DNA of 19,216 nucleotides. It comes from JAISST01 sp050434145. GTDB taxonomy: Bacteria > Fusobacteriota > Fusobacteriia > Fusobacteriales > Fusobacteriaceae. The notes under the pieces were generated by a model. That model ran no database searches. It was not told the DNA's origin and saw only the letters and a program-made list of their open reading frames with translations. Positions 5,899 to 13,326 of the stretch are shown in pieces. The stretch lies in NCBI RefSeq assembly GCF_050434145.1, contig NZ_JBNPVX010000045.1:1-19216 (forward strand), written 5' to 3'. Made by a program: the position numbers and the translations under genes. Positions within the stretch are counted from its first letter, which is position 1. Each line of letters starts with the position of its first letter.

Positions 5899-8469
5899 AT
5901 GAATTTAGAAAAATTTACTCAGAATTCTATGCTAGCATTGCAAAAAGCGCAAGAAATATCAATGAAAAAAGACATACAAGATATTAGAACAGAGACTTTG
6001 GCATATGTGTTAATAGATGATAAAGAAGGTTTAATACACAAAATACTAGAAAATATGGGTATAAACTCACTCAATATAACAAATCAACTTTATAGTGAAA
6101 TAGAAAAATTTCCAAAGATACAAGGAAATAATTTAAGAGAACCACAAATTGATAGAAATATGCACAAAACATTATTAGAAGCTGAAGATACAATGAAAAA
6201 AATGGGTGATTCATATGTAAGTGTAGAACATCTTTTTATCGCTCTACTTAAAACTTTGCCATTATTATTGAGATTTGGAATAAAAGAAAATGAGTTTAGA
6301 GATAGTTTGATGAAAATACGGGGGAATAAAAAAGTGGATAGCGCAAATCCAGAAGCAACTTATGAAGTATTGGAAAAATATGCCAAAAATCTTGTTGAAC
6401 TTGCAAGAGAAGGAAAAATCGATCCAATAATAGGAAGAGATAGCGAAATAAGAAGGGCTATTCAGATAATTTCTAGAAGGACTAAGAATAATCCAATATT
6501 AATTGGTGAGCCTGGTGTAGGAAAAACAGCAATAGCAGAAGGATTAGCACAAAGAATATTGAATGGGGATGTACCAGAATCTTTAAAAGATAAAGAAATA
6601 TATTCTTTGGATATGGGAGCATTAATTGCAGGAGCAAAATTTAGAGGAGAATTTGAAGAGAGGTTAAAAGGTGTACTGAAAGAGGTAGAAAATTCGGATG
6701 GAAAAATAATTTTATTTATAGATGAAATACATACAATAGTAGGTGCTGGCAAAAGTGATGGAGCAATGGATGCAGGGAATATCCTCAAACCAATGTTAGC
6801 TCGTGGTGAAGTGCGAGTAATTGGTGCCACTACAATAGATGAATATAGAAAATACATAGAAAAAGATGCTGCTTTGGAGAGAAGATTTCAAATAATATTA
6901 GTATCAGAACCTACAGTAGAGGATACAATATCCATATTGAGAGGATTAAAAGAGAAATTTGAAACTTATCATGGTGTGCGTATAACAGATACAGCTATAG
7001 TAGCAGCTTCTACTATGAGTGCAAGGTATATTAGTGACAGGCAATTACCAGATAAAGCCATTGACTTAATTGATGAAGCAGCAGCAATGATTAGAACAGA
7101 GATAGATTCAATGCCTGCAGAGTTAGATGAACTTACAAGGAAAAGTATGCAACTGGAAATAGAAAGAGAGGCTTTAAGAAAAGAAACAGATCAAGGAACA
7201 AAAGAAAGATTGAGTATATTAGAAAAGGAATTATCAGAAATAAATGAAAGAAAAGAAAAATTAAAAATAACTTGGGAAAATGAGAAACAAGATATAATAA
7301 AAGTTAAAGATATTAAAAGTGAAATGGAACAAGTGAAATTACAGATTGATCAAGCTGAGAGAAATTATGATCTAAATAAGTTAGCTGAATTAAAGTATGG
7401 TAAAATGGCAACTCTGGAAAAGGAATTAAAAGCTCAACAAGAAAAACTTGATGAAAAATATGAAAACAGTGTTCTATTAAAACAAGAAGTGACATCTGAG
7501 GAAATTGCAGATATTGTTTCTAAATGGACTGGAATTCCAGTGTCAAAATTGGCAGAATCAGAAAAACAAAAGATTTTGAATTTGGAAAATACACTTAAAG
7601 AGAGGGTCAAAGGTCAAGATGAAGCAGTAAAAGCAGTGGCAGATACTATGATTAGATCAAGAGCTGGTCTAAAGGACAAAAATAGACCTATGGGTTCATT
7701 CATATTTTTGGGACCAACTGGTGTTGGAAAAACATACCTAGCAAAAACATTAGCATATAATTTATTTGACAATGAAGATAATGTAATCAGGATAGATATG
7801 AGCGAATACATGGATAAGTTCTCTACAACAAGATTAATAGGGTCACCACCAGGATATGTAGGATATGAAGAAGGTGGACAGTTGACAGAAGCAGTAAGAA
7901 CAAAACCATATTCTGTTGTACTCTTTGATGAAATAGAAAAGGCCCACCCAGATGTATTCAATTTACTATTGCAAGTATTGGATGATGGTAGGCTGACAGA
8001 CAGTCAAGGAAGGATAATTGATTTTAAAAATACTCTAATAATAATGACATCTAACATAGGAAGTCATTTGATATTGGATGATATTTTCCTCTGTGAAAAA
8101 ACTAGAAAAGCAGTTTTAGAAGAATTAAGAGAAGGATTTAGACCAGAGTTTTTAAATAGAGTAGATGAGACAATAATCTTTAAAGCACTTGATCTTGATT
8201 CAATAAAAGATATTGTAAGATATTCTTTAAGAGGATTGGAAGAAAAATTGAAAGACAGACATATTGAAATAGAATTTAGTAATGACATGGTAGAATATTT
8301 AGCTAAAAACTCATTTGATCCACAATATGGTGCAAGACCTTTGAGAAGGTTTATACAAAAGACTTTAGAGACTGATTTGGCTAAAAAATTACTTTCTGGA
8401 GAGATAAAGGATCATAGTAGAGTGAGAGTTGAGTTAAAAAATGAACAAGTAATATATCAGATAATCTAA
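5899..8469 (+). CDS. clpB: ATP-dependent disaggregase chaperone ClpB
   Basis: This 856-residue Hsp100 chaperone has the normal family length and resolubilises aggregated proteins together with DnaK. The order is an N-terminal Clp_N domain (1 to ~145), AAA-1 with Walker A GEPGVGKT (203-210) and Walker B ILFIDEIHTIVGAG (~270-283), a coiled-coil middle domain (~400-525) with the charged heptads expected of ClpB rather than ClpA/ClpC, AAA-2 with Walker A GPTGVGKT (605-612) and Walker B VVLFDEIEKAH, and the C-terminal small domain (FRPEFLNRVDE, YGARPLRRFIQ). ATG 5899 is chosen over ATG 5866 and 5893 because AAGGAGG ends at 5890, 8 nt upstream. ATG 5866 is inside the operator. Regulation is by the TTGACA promoter with the CIRCE-like site. 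It is monocistronic. Confidence 0.96.
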   Translation: MNLEKFTQNSMLALQKAQEISMKKDIQDIRTETLAYVLIDDKEGLIHKILENMGINSLNITNQLYSEIEKFPKIQGNNLREPQIDRNMHKTLLEAEDTMKKMGDSYVSVEHLFIALLKTLPLLLRFGIKENEFRDSLMKIRGNKKVDSANPEATYEVLEKYAKNLVELAREGKIDPIIGRDSEIRRAIQIISRRTKNNPILIGEPGVGKTAIAEGLAQRILNGDVPESLKDKEIYSLDMGALIAGAKFRGEFEERLKGVLKEVENSDGKIILFIDEIHTIVGAGKSDGAMDAGNILKPMLARGEVRVIGATTIDEYRKYIEKDAALERRFQIILVSEPTVEDTISILRGLKEKFETYHGVRITDTAIVAASTMSARYISDRQLPDKAIDLIDEAAAMIRTEIDSMPAELDELTRKSMQLEIEREALRKETDQGTKERLSILEKELSEINERKEKLKITWENEKQDIIKVKDIKSEMEQVKLQIDQAERNYDLNKLAELKYGKMATLEKELKAQQEKLDEKYENSVLLKQEVTSEEIADIVSKWTGIPVSKLAESEKQKILNLENTLKERVKGQDEAVKAVADTMIRSRAGLKDKNRPMGSFIFLGPTGVGKTYLAKTLAYNLFDNEDNVIRIDMSEYMDKFSTTRLIGSPPGYVGYEEGGQLTEAVRTKPYSVVLFDEIEKAHPDVFNLLLQVLDDGRLTDSQGRIIDFKNTLIIMTSNIGSHLILDDIFLCEKTRKAVLEELREGFRPEFLNRVDETIIFKALDLDSIKDIVRYSLRGLEEKLKDRHIEIEFSNDMVEYLAKNSFDPQYGARPLRRFIQKTLETDLAKKLLSGEIKDHSRVRVELKNEQVIYQII

Positions 8470-8475
8470 AAAAAC

Positions 8476-8514
8476 AGACTATAGCTCAAGAATATATGAA
8501 CTATAGTCTATTTT
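8476..8514. terminator. Terminator after clpB
   Basis: AGACTATAG (8476-8484) and CTATAGTCT (8501-8509) form a perfect 9-bp stem with extra TCA/TGA pairing in the loop. ATTTTATT follows on the plus strand and a longer T run follows on the minus strand. Confidence 0.75.
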
Positions 8515-8532
8515 ATTACATTATAAATTTGA

Positions 8533-8581
8533 CTAAAAAAAGAGCTTAAATTGGATTTTTAACTAATTAATTTAAGCTCTT
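8533..8581 (-). terminator. Terminator of the adhesin-lipoprotein transcript
   Basis: A 13-bp perfect stem joins AAGAGCTTAAATT (8540-8552) and AATTTAAGCTCTT (8569-8581). On the minus strand it is followed by seven T residues, so it ends the minus-strand transcript. Confidence 0.85.
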
Positions 8582-8595
8582 ACAAAAATATCTAA

Positions 8596-9273
8596 CTAAT
8601 TTGTTGGTTTTGGTGCTTCTGTAGCAGCTGGTGTTGTTGTAGGTGCAGGTGCATTAGTATCCACAACAGGAAGAACTGAATTTCCTTCATTAGCTGCTGG
8701 AGTATTACCAGTAGTTGGTGGTACAGTAGTACTTTCAGGAACATATTTCTTTAAAATATCATTAAGTTTATGTTTTTCAATATATTGATTTAAAAGATTT
8801 ATTCTCACTGAATTAGCAATTTCATTAAATTTTTGATTATAAATTGCTTGTTTAAGCTGTGGCTTCACAGTATTTGGATCTACATTATCCCCTAATTTCT
8901 CTTTATTTGCTTCAAATACAGCTTCAACCTCTTCATCAGTAACTACTACTGCTTTTCTCGCTTCTGTTTGAGCTATACTACTTAGGTAATAATCTAATTC
9001 CATATCTTCTTTCATTTGAGTTAACTGCTTTTTTTGTTCTTCATTAAAAGGATTAGCAGCCATTTCTTTTAAAACAGCTTTTTTAACCAACATTTGAGCA
9101 ATAATGTTACTATTCTTGTTTGCAAGAATTTCTTCTTCAGCAGTCAAAGTTATTTCCGCATTTGGATCAACTTTTACTGGGGCAACAGAACCACTTCCAG
9201 ATGTACCACTAGGATTACAAGATATTAATAACACACCAGTCACAATTAAACTTAATACATTTCTAAACTTCAT
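8596..9273 (-). CDS. Lipoprotein with SurA N-terminal-like chaperone region
   Basis: This 225-residue exported lipoprotein has a lipobox ending in LLISC, with Cys19 as the lipidation site, followed by a short Gly/Ser linker. Residues about 45-165 are helical and resemble the N-terminal chaperone part of SurA/PrsA-type proteins (EEQKKQLTQMKEDMELDYYL, then VTDEEVEAVFEANKEKLG). No parvulin PPIase domain follows. The last ~50 residues are a low-complexity Pro/Thr/Ala tail, probably a disordered periplasmic or surface tether. ATG 9273 is preferred over ATG 9282 because AGGAGG would sit only 1 nt from the latter. It lies 63 bp downstream of the FadA-like gene on the same strand, so a chaperone role in export of that adhesin is possible but unproven. 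Confidence 0.7.
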   Translation of the reverse strand: MKFRNVLSLIVTGVLLISCNPSGTSGSGSVAPVKVDPNAEITLTAEEEILANKNSNIIAQMLVKKAVLKEMAANPFNEEQKKQLTQMKEDMELDYYLSSIAQTEARKAVVVTDEEVEAVFEANKEKLGDNVDPNTVKPQLKQAIYNQKFNEIANSVRINLLNQYIEKHKLNDILKKYVPESTTVPPTTGNTPAANEGNSVLPVVDTNAPAPTTTPAATEAPKPTN

Positions 9274-9306
9274 ATTAAACATGCCTCCTAAAATTATGTT
9301 ACATTT

Positions 9307-9321
9307 TTCACAAAGTGTGAA
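9307..9321 (-). promoter_or_regulatory. Intergenic hairpin between adhesin and lipoprotein genes
   Basis: TTCACA (9307-9312), loop AAG, TGTGAA (9316-9321) is a perfect 6-bp stem. It has no T run on either strand, so it is more likely an mRNA stability or processing element than a full terminator. Its function is inferred. Confidence 0.4.
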
Positions 9322-9336
9322 GTAATAAAGATTAAA

Positions 9337-9711
9337 CTATTTTTTTGTGCTGTCAGAAAGACTTTTAATTAAGTTTCTTTGAGTACCCATTTCACGTTCC
9401 AAATCTTTTCTGAGATCAGCATATCTTTTTTTAAGAATTTTGTATTCAGGTTTAAAAAACTTTAAATCCATAAACTTATCAATTTGTTGTTCTCTTTTTG
9501 TAATTTGAGCTAAAATACCTTGTTGTCCTCTCAATCTTTCTTGTGCAGAAACAGCTTCAGCACGTCTAGCTTCAAGCATTGCTTGCTCCTCAGCTTGTAG
9601 AGCTTTGTAAGAAGCTTCTAAGCTATCCATAGAGTTTGAAAAACTTTCTGATGCAAAACTTGCAAAAGACAATCCTGCTAATATAACACTAGCTAATAAA
9701 AATTTTTTCAT
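9337..9711 (-). CDS. FadA-family adhesin-like coiled-coil protein
   Basis: This 124-residue exported protein has a signal peptide in residues 1-20 (MKKFLLASVILAGLSFASFA, cut before SES), giving a mature all-helical chain of about 104 residues. LEASYKALQAEEQAMLEARR (31-50) and KFFKPEYKILKKRYADLRKD (79-98) align with the corresponding blocks of Fusobacterium nucleatum FadA (about 129 residues), whose antiparallel helices polymerise through a leucine chain and bind host cadherins. This paralogue is more Lys/Arg-rich and its host-binding ability is unknown. AAGGAG lies 11 nt before ATG 9711. A candidate minus-strand promoter lies in 9757-9800. A SurA-like lipoprotein gene follows on the same transcript. 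The family call is good. The adhesin role is inference. Confidence 0.8.
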   Translation of the reverse strand: MKKFLLASVILAGLSFASFASESFSNSMDSLEASYKALQAEEQAMLEARRAEAVSAQERLRGQQGILAQITKREQQIDKFMDLKFFKPEYKILKKRYADLRKDLEREMGTQRNLIKSLSDSTKK

Positions 9712-10038
9712 AATAAAATCATCTCCTTAAAATATTTTATTTTAAATGTTTACCTTAATGTATGTTATATTATTACCATAGAGTAAATATCAAAAAATAA
9801 AAAATGTAATAATACAAACTATTTAAAGAATAAAACTTCCTTCCATCTATTAGAATATCAAATTGTATGATAAAAGTCAATATTTTTTTCTAAAATTTTA
9901 TGAAAATAATTATGAAAAAAATAAAAAATATGGTATAATTTTAAAAATAAGTTTAAACAATAAACAATTGATTATAATAGAGTAAATAAAAGTTTTAGAT
10001 AATTTTTACCAATTGCAATTCATAAGAAGGGGGACAGT
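9712..10038. promoter_or_regulatory. Divergent promoter region between the FadA-like and OmpV/MipA genes
   Basis: This 327-nt region has no gene and is about 85% A+T. For the plus-strand outer-membrane gene there are two candidate -10 elements: extended TGGTATAAT (9931-9939) and TATAAT (9973-9978). AAGGGGGA lies just before ATG 10039. For the minus-strand gene a TTGATA...TATAAC pair can be read around 9765-9797. No long repeat or terminator is seen. Confidence 0.5.
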
Positions 10039-10779
10039 ATGAAAAAAAATCTAATAATATTTTTTCTAGCTATTTGTAGCCATTTTCTTTATTCAAAAGA
10101 AAATAGATTGTCTCTTGGAATAGGGGCAGGAGCTACTAACATAAATAACTTTTTTAGAAGCGACAGTACGATAATACCAATGCCAATAATAGAACTAAAA
10201 TATGATAACTTTTATATAAATGGTTTTGATTTTGGATATACAATGTTAAATACAGACGAATTAGCGTTCTCATTATTTGTGAATCCATTTGATGGATACA
10301 GTTTAAAATCAAAAGATATGGATGATGGTTACAAATCAATAGATAGCAGAAAGCATCAGATTGCTGGTGGTGTTTCGCTGGAATATGACATGGATTTTTA
10401 TGACCTAAGAACAATAGCATCAGTTAGTGGAGGTGAATATGGTGCTAAAGGCAAATTGAAAGTAATAAAACATTTTGCTTTAACTGACAGATTGCACGTA
10501 TATCCTTCTTTAGGTGTTAATTTATACTCAAAAGATTATACAGATTATTATTGGGGTATTGACAAGGATGAATTAGGTAAAAAAATAACTAGAGAATATA
10601 ATCCTGACTTTGGATATTCTGGAACATTAGAATTAGCTGCAGAATATTATCTTAATGAACGTCTTACAGTACTTGCTTTCATGTCTGCAGAAAAATTTTC
10701 TTCAGAAATAGGAAATTCACCTATAATAGATAATAACACTTTAATGAAAATGGGGGCTGGAATTAGATACAGTTTCTAA
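10039..10779 (+). CDS. OmpV/MipA family outer-membrane beta-barrel protein
   Basis: This 246-residue protein has an N-terminal signal peptide (residues 1 to about 19, hydrophobic IIFFLAIC core). The body alternates aromatic and hydrophobic residues as in beta-barrels and ends in Phe (AGIRYSF), the usual C-terminal signal for the BAM machinery. Family-like features include the opening SLGIGAGATN, DYYWGIDKDE in the middle (resembling the conserved YYxG stretch of MipA/OmpV) and the closing SPIIDNNTLMKMGAGIRYSF block. Members are scaffolds for murein hydrolases in E. coli (MipA) or porin-like proteins elsewhere. The role here is not determined. It has its own promoter and terminator. Confidence 0.82.
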   Translation: MKKNLIIFFLAICSHFLYSKENRLSLGIGAGATNINNFFRSDSTIIPMPIIELKYDNFYINGFDFGYTMLNTDELAFSLFVNPFDGYSLKSKDMDDGYKSIDSRKHQIAGGVSLEYDMDFYDLRTIASVSGGEYGAKGKLKVIKHFALTDRLHVYPSLGVNLYSKDYTDYYWGIDKDELGKKITREYNPDFGYSGTLELAAEYYLNERLTVLAFMSAEKFSSEIGNSPIIDNNTLMKMGAGIRYSF

Positions 10780-10812
10780 AAATGATAATTGAAAATTAGC
10801 ATTTATGCAAAT

Positions 10813-10842
10813 AAGGCTGTTGTTTTTACAATAGCCTTTTTA
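10813..10842 (+). terminator. Terminator of the OmpV/MipA gene
   Basis: AAGGCTGTTGT (10813-10823) pairs with ACAATAGCCTT (10828-10838), with one G-T wobble and a TTTT loop, followed by T residues. Confidence 0.9.
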
Positions 10843-10883
10843 ATGGACTATTTTCTTAATGGGATAGAGAGGTTAATTATATT

Positions 10884-11498
10884 ATGAAAAAAAATTATGA
10901 TATTTTAATGGAAGAAGAAATTCAAAACAATTTTTTAAATAAGCAGGAAATAAAACCAACTCTACTATTACATTCATGCTGTGCACCATGTTCATGTGCT
11001 GTAATAGAATATTTACATACAATATTTGATATTACTATATATTATTATAACCCAAATATTACAGAAAAAAATGAATTTGAAAAAAGATGTGTAGAATTGG
11101 AGAATTTCTTAAAAAATGCTAGATATAATATTAAAATGGAAAAATCATTGTACAATCCAGAGATTTTTTTTTCACTAGTAAAAGGATTAGAAAGTGTACC
11201 AGAAGGAAGTGAAAGATGTTTCATATGCTATAAAATGCGTCTTGAATCTACAGCAAAATTTGCAAAAAAAAATAATTATAGCTATTTTGCAAGTGTACTA
11301 TCAATCAGTCCATTAAAAAAAGTTGATAAAATAAATGAAATTGGTGAAGAACTTGAAAAAAAATTTGGAGTAAAATATCTATATAATGATTTTAAGAAAA
11401 AAAATAGATATTTACGAAGTGTGGAATTATCAAAAGAATATGGATTGTACAGGCAAGATTATTGTGGTTGTATCTTTTCAAAAAATAAAAAAATCTAG
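10884..11498 (+). CDS. queH: Epoxyqueuosine reductase QueH
   Basis: This 204-residue DUF208 enzyme performs the last step of queuosine synthesis in tRNA, reducing epoxyqueuosine to queuosine. It is the alternative to cobalamin-dependent QueG. The sequence shows the characteristic LHSCCAPCS (29-37, Cys32 and Cys33), YYYNPNI (53-59), a second pair in RCFICYKMRL (Cys112, Cys115) and a C-terminal CGC (Cys194, Cys196). The first two Cys pairs suit the 4Fe-4S site and the last suits the redox pair known in the family. ATG 10884 is preceded by AGAGAGG with long spacing (12 nt). No other queuosine gene is in the window. Its TAG stop lies inside the palindrome that terminates ridA on the other strand. 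Confidence 0.93.
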   Translation: MKKNYDILMEEEIQNNFLNKQEIKPTLLLHSCCAPCSCAVIEYLHTIFDITIYYYNPNITEKNEFEKRCVELENFLKNARYNIKMEKSLYNPEIFFSLVKGLESVPEGSERCFICYKMRLESTAKFAKKNNYSYFASVLSISPLKKVDKINEIGEELEKKFGVKYLYNDFKKKNRYLRSVELSKEYGLYRQDYCGCIFSKNKKI

Positions 11499-11514
11499 AT
11501 AATATTATCTAGAT
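11487..11514 (-). terminator. Terminator of ridA, overlapping the queH stop
   Basis: A 22-bp perfect palindrome at 11493-11514 (ATCTAGATAAT and its complement). On the minus strand it is followed by a seven-base T run. On the plus strand the queH stop codon lies inside it and no T run follows. Confidence 0.75.
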
Positions 11515-11525
11515 CTCTCTATAAA

Positions 11526-11903
11526 TTATTTTATAGCAATAACCTCAATTTCAACTTTTACATCCTTTGGAAGTCTTGCAACTTCTACACAGGCTCTAGC
11601 AGGTTTAACATTTCCTAAGTACTGGTTGTAAATTTCATTTATGGCTGTAAAGTCGTCCATATTTTTAATGAAAACTGTAGCCTTAACTACATCATCTAGA
11701 GAAGAATCAGCAGACTCAAGAATAGACTTGACATTTTCTAATGATTGTCTTGTTTGTTCTTGTACATCATCAGATACTAAGGTCATAGTTTCAGGAATAA
11801 AAGGAATTTGTCCTGATACAAAAATCATACCATTCACTTCAATAGCCTGTGAATATGGCCCTAAAGCTGCAGGGGCATGCTCAGTTTGAATTATTTTCTT
11901 CAT
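11526..11903 (-). CDS. ridA: RidA/YjgF family reactive enamine/imine deaminase
   Basis: This 125-residue protein has normal length for the homotrimeric Rid family. It hydrolyses reactive 2-aminoacrylate and related enamines released by PLP enzymes, forming 2-keto acids. Visible signatures are APAALGPYSQAI (10-21), FVSGQIPF (28-35) and the C-terminal PARACVEVARLPKDVKVEIEVIA, where Arg103 corresponds to the conserved active-site arginine (Arg105 in RidA) and Glu120 is also conserved. ATG 11903 has an ideal AAGGAGG site. It is monocistronic between its own extended -10 and the 11493-11514 terminator. Confidence 0.95.
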   Translation of the reverse strand: MKKIIQTEHAPAALGPYSQAIEVNGMIFVSGQIPFIPETMTLVSDDVQEQTRQSLENVKSILESADSSLDDVVKATVFIKNMDDFTAINEIYNQYLGNVKPARACVEVARLPKDVKVEIEVIAIK

Positions 11904-11943
11904 TAAATATCCTCCTTAAGTAAAATATATCAATCTATACAAA

Positions 11944-11952
11944 ATCATACCA
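11944..11952 (-). promoter_or_regulatory. ridA promoter, extended -10
   Basis: On the minus strand TGGTATGAT (11952-11944) forms an extended -10 about 41 nt before the start codon. There is no good -35. Confidence 0.45.
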
Positions 11953-12089
11953 TAAAAAATGAAAAAAATCTATTAAAATAAAATTATCATTCTGCAAATT
12001 AGAAAAAACTGCATAACAAAATAAATGAAATTATAAAAGATGGAATATTAACTATTCCTACTAAATTAATAAAAAAATAGATGTTGAAC

Positions 12090-12233
12090 ATTAAGCTCTC
12101 CCACTCAAGGAATAATGAGAATATAGCGAGTCTGGATAAAATAAGAGTTAAGGAGTGGATATAAACTTGAAATTGCATGATTAAAAATAGTTTAGCAATA
12201 GCTTAAAAATCTTATTTTTAAGGATGGGACACT
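12090..12233 (+). mobile_element. Non-coding left part of a degenerate IS110-family element (candidate bridge-RNA region)
   Basis: This non-coding DNA lies directly before an IS110 transposase fragment. In IS110-group elements the bridge RNA is encoded here. 12123-12210 is related over an 88-nt stretch of identical length to 19033-19120 in the right-end repeat; 12169-12210 versus 19079-19120 is 35/42 identical. A perfect hairpin CTTAAAAAT-CTT-ATTTTTAAG (12202-12222) lies just before the ORF start. No definite element boundary can be seen. The rest of the ridA-tyrA gap (11953-12089) shows nothing recognisable. Confidence 0.5.
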
Positions 12234-12360
12234 ATGAATTATAACCAAAATCAATGATTAAATCAACTAGATAATTGGTGTTGATACATCAAAAAAAATT
12301 CATGTAGCTAGAGCACAGGATTTTAACGGGATTGAGTCTAAAAAAGGAGTAAATTTATGA
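12234..12360 (+). pseudogene. IS110-family transposase, N-terminal fragment, frameshifted
   Basis: ATG 12234 opens MNYNQNQ and then a TGA stop. In the next frame, from 12271, the DNA encodes IIGVDTSKKIHVARAQDFNG, the conserved start of the DEDD (RuvC-like) domain of IS110 transposases, with the first catalytic Asp. The similarity ends at GIE (about 12336). The remaining ~300 residues and the C-terminal Ser domain are absent. The fragment's frame closes with TGA 12358-12360, overlapping ATG 12357 of tyrA. It therefore carries at least one frameshift, one stop and a large 3' deletion and is certainly inactive. Confidence 0.82.
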
Positions 12361-13223
12361 AAAAATTTCATTGTAAAATGATAAATATTTCTATAGTTGG
12401 ACTAGGAGTCATAGGGGCATCTTATGGAATGGCCTTAAGAAATCTAGGTTATACTAATATTTATGGAATTGATACTAATATAAATTCAATAGAAAAAGGT
12501 AAAAAATTAGGGATAATAAAAGAAGGGTTTACTGATGGTAAACAAATTTTTCCCGAAAGTGATCTGATTATATTAGCTATTTATCCCACTAAAATGATAA
12601 AATTCTTCAAAGAGAATATGAAATATATTAATAAAGATGATACTATTGTTACTGATGTTGGTGGAATAAAACAAGGTATTATTGATGAAATAATTGATAT
12701 CCTTCCAGAAAATATTGATTTCATATTTGGACATCCAATGGCTGGTAGGGAAAAAAGTGGAATAGATTATGCCAGTGAAAAAGTATTTGAAGGTGCTAAT
12801 TATATAATAACACCAACAAAGAAAAATAAGCCTGAAAATATAAAATTTATTGAAAAATTAGTTTTAAACATGGGATTTGCACAAGTAAAAAAGATTGATG
12901 CTTATCTTCATGACAAAATAATAGGTTTTACTTCACAACTTACACATGTAATGGCTGTAGCATTAATGAATAGTGAAAAAGAAGAATATGAAATTAAAAA
13001 TTTTGTAGGAGATAGTTTCAGAGATTTGACTAGAATTGCAAAAATAAATGAAGAATTGTGGACTGAATTATTTTTACAAAATAAAAATAATTTGATAGAT
13101 TCAATTGAAAGTTTTCAAAAAGAATTAATATATTTTAAAAATGCAATAATTGATGAGAATACTGAAGAAATAAAAGAGTATTTAAAATTATCTACAAAAA
13201 AAAGAGAAAAATTAGATAAATAG
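12357..13223 (+). CDS. tyrA: Prephenate dehydrogenase (tyrosine biosynthesis)
   Basis: This 288-residue single-function TyrA converts prephenate and NAD(P)+ to 4-hydroxyphenylpyruvate, CO2 and NAD(P)H. The Rossmann motif is GLGVIG (15-20). VTDVGGIKQGIID (98-110), FIFGHPMAGREKSGIDYA (122-139, His126 and Arg131 in the substrate site) and HVMAVALMNS, GDSFRDLTRIA in the helical dimerisation domain complete the family pattern. There is no fused chorismate mutase or ACT domain, so no built-in tyrosine feedback domain is seen. ATG 12357 follows AAAAGGAG at ideal spacing. MINIS at 12378 is an alternative start lacking a ribosome site. Its leader is joined to an IS110 relic. The aminotransferase at 14985 could complete tyrosine formation. 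Confidence 0.92.
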   Translation: MKKFHCKMINISIVGLGVIGASYGMALRNLGYTNIYGIDTNINSIEKGKKLGIIKEGFTDGKQIFPESDLIILAIYPTKMIKFFKENMKYINKDDTIVTDVGGIKQGIIDEIIDILPENIDFIFGHPMAGREKSGIDYASEKVFEGANYIITPTKKNKPENIKFIEKLVLNMGFAQVKKIDAYLHDKIIGFTSQLTHVMAVALMNSEKEEYEIKNFVGDSFRDLTRIAKINEELWTELFLQNKNNLIDSIESFQKELIYFKNAIIDENTEEIKEYLKLSTKKREKLDK

Positions 13224-13225
13224 TA

Positions 13226-13254
13226 TTGAAATTTGATGGGAATAATGATAAAAT
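13226..13254 (+). promoter_or_regulatory. Promoter of the L,D-transpeptidase operon
   Basis: TTGAAA (13226-13231), a 17-nt spacer, TAAAAT (13249-13254), starting just after the tyrA stop. Confidence 0.6.
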
Positions 13255-13326
13255 AAGAAGTATTTTTTTATGAAAAATAAACAACATAAAATTATTAATA
13301 TACCAAACTTAATATGGAGGAAGAAA

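Noticed and set aside
6462..6857. 131-residue minus-strand frame within clpB
   Set aside because: Shadow of the conserved AAA-1 coding sequence.
12003..12080. Short plus-strand frame ending ...PTKLIKK before the IS110 relic
   Set aside because: Has no start codon or SD and no recognised similarity; could be a gene remnant but cannot be supported.
13270..13326. N-terminal extension of the L,D-transpeptidase from ATG 13270
   Set aside because: No SD before it and the extension would bury the signal peptide; GTG 13327 has GGAGG 6 nt upstream.
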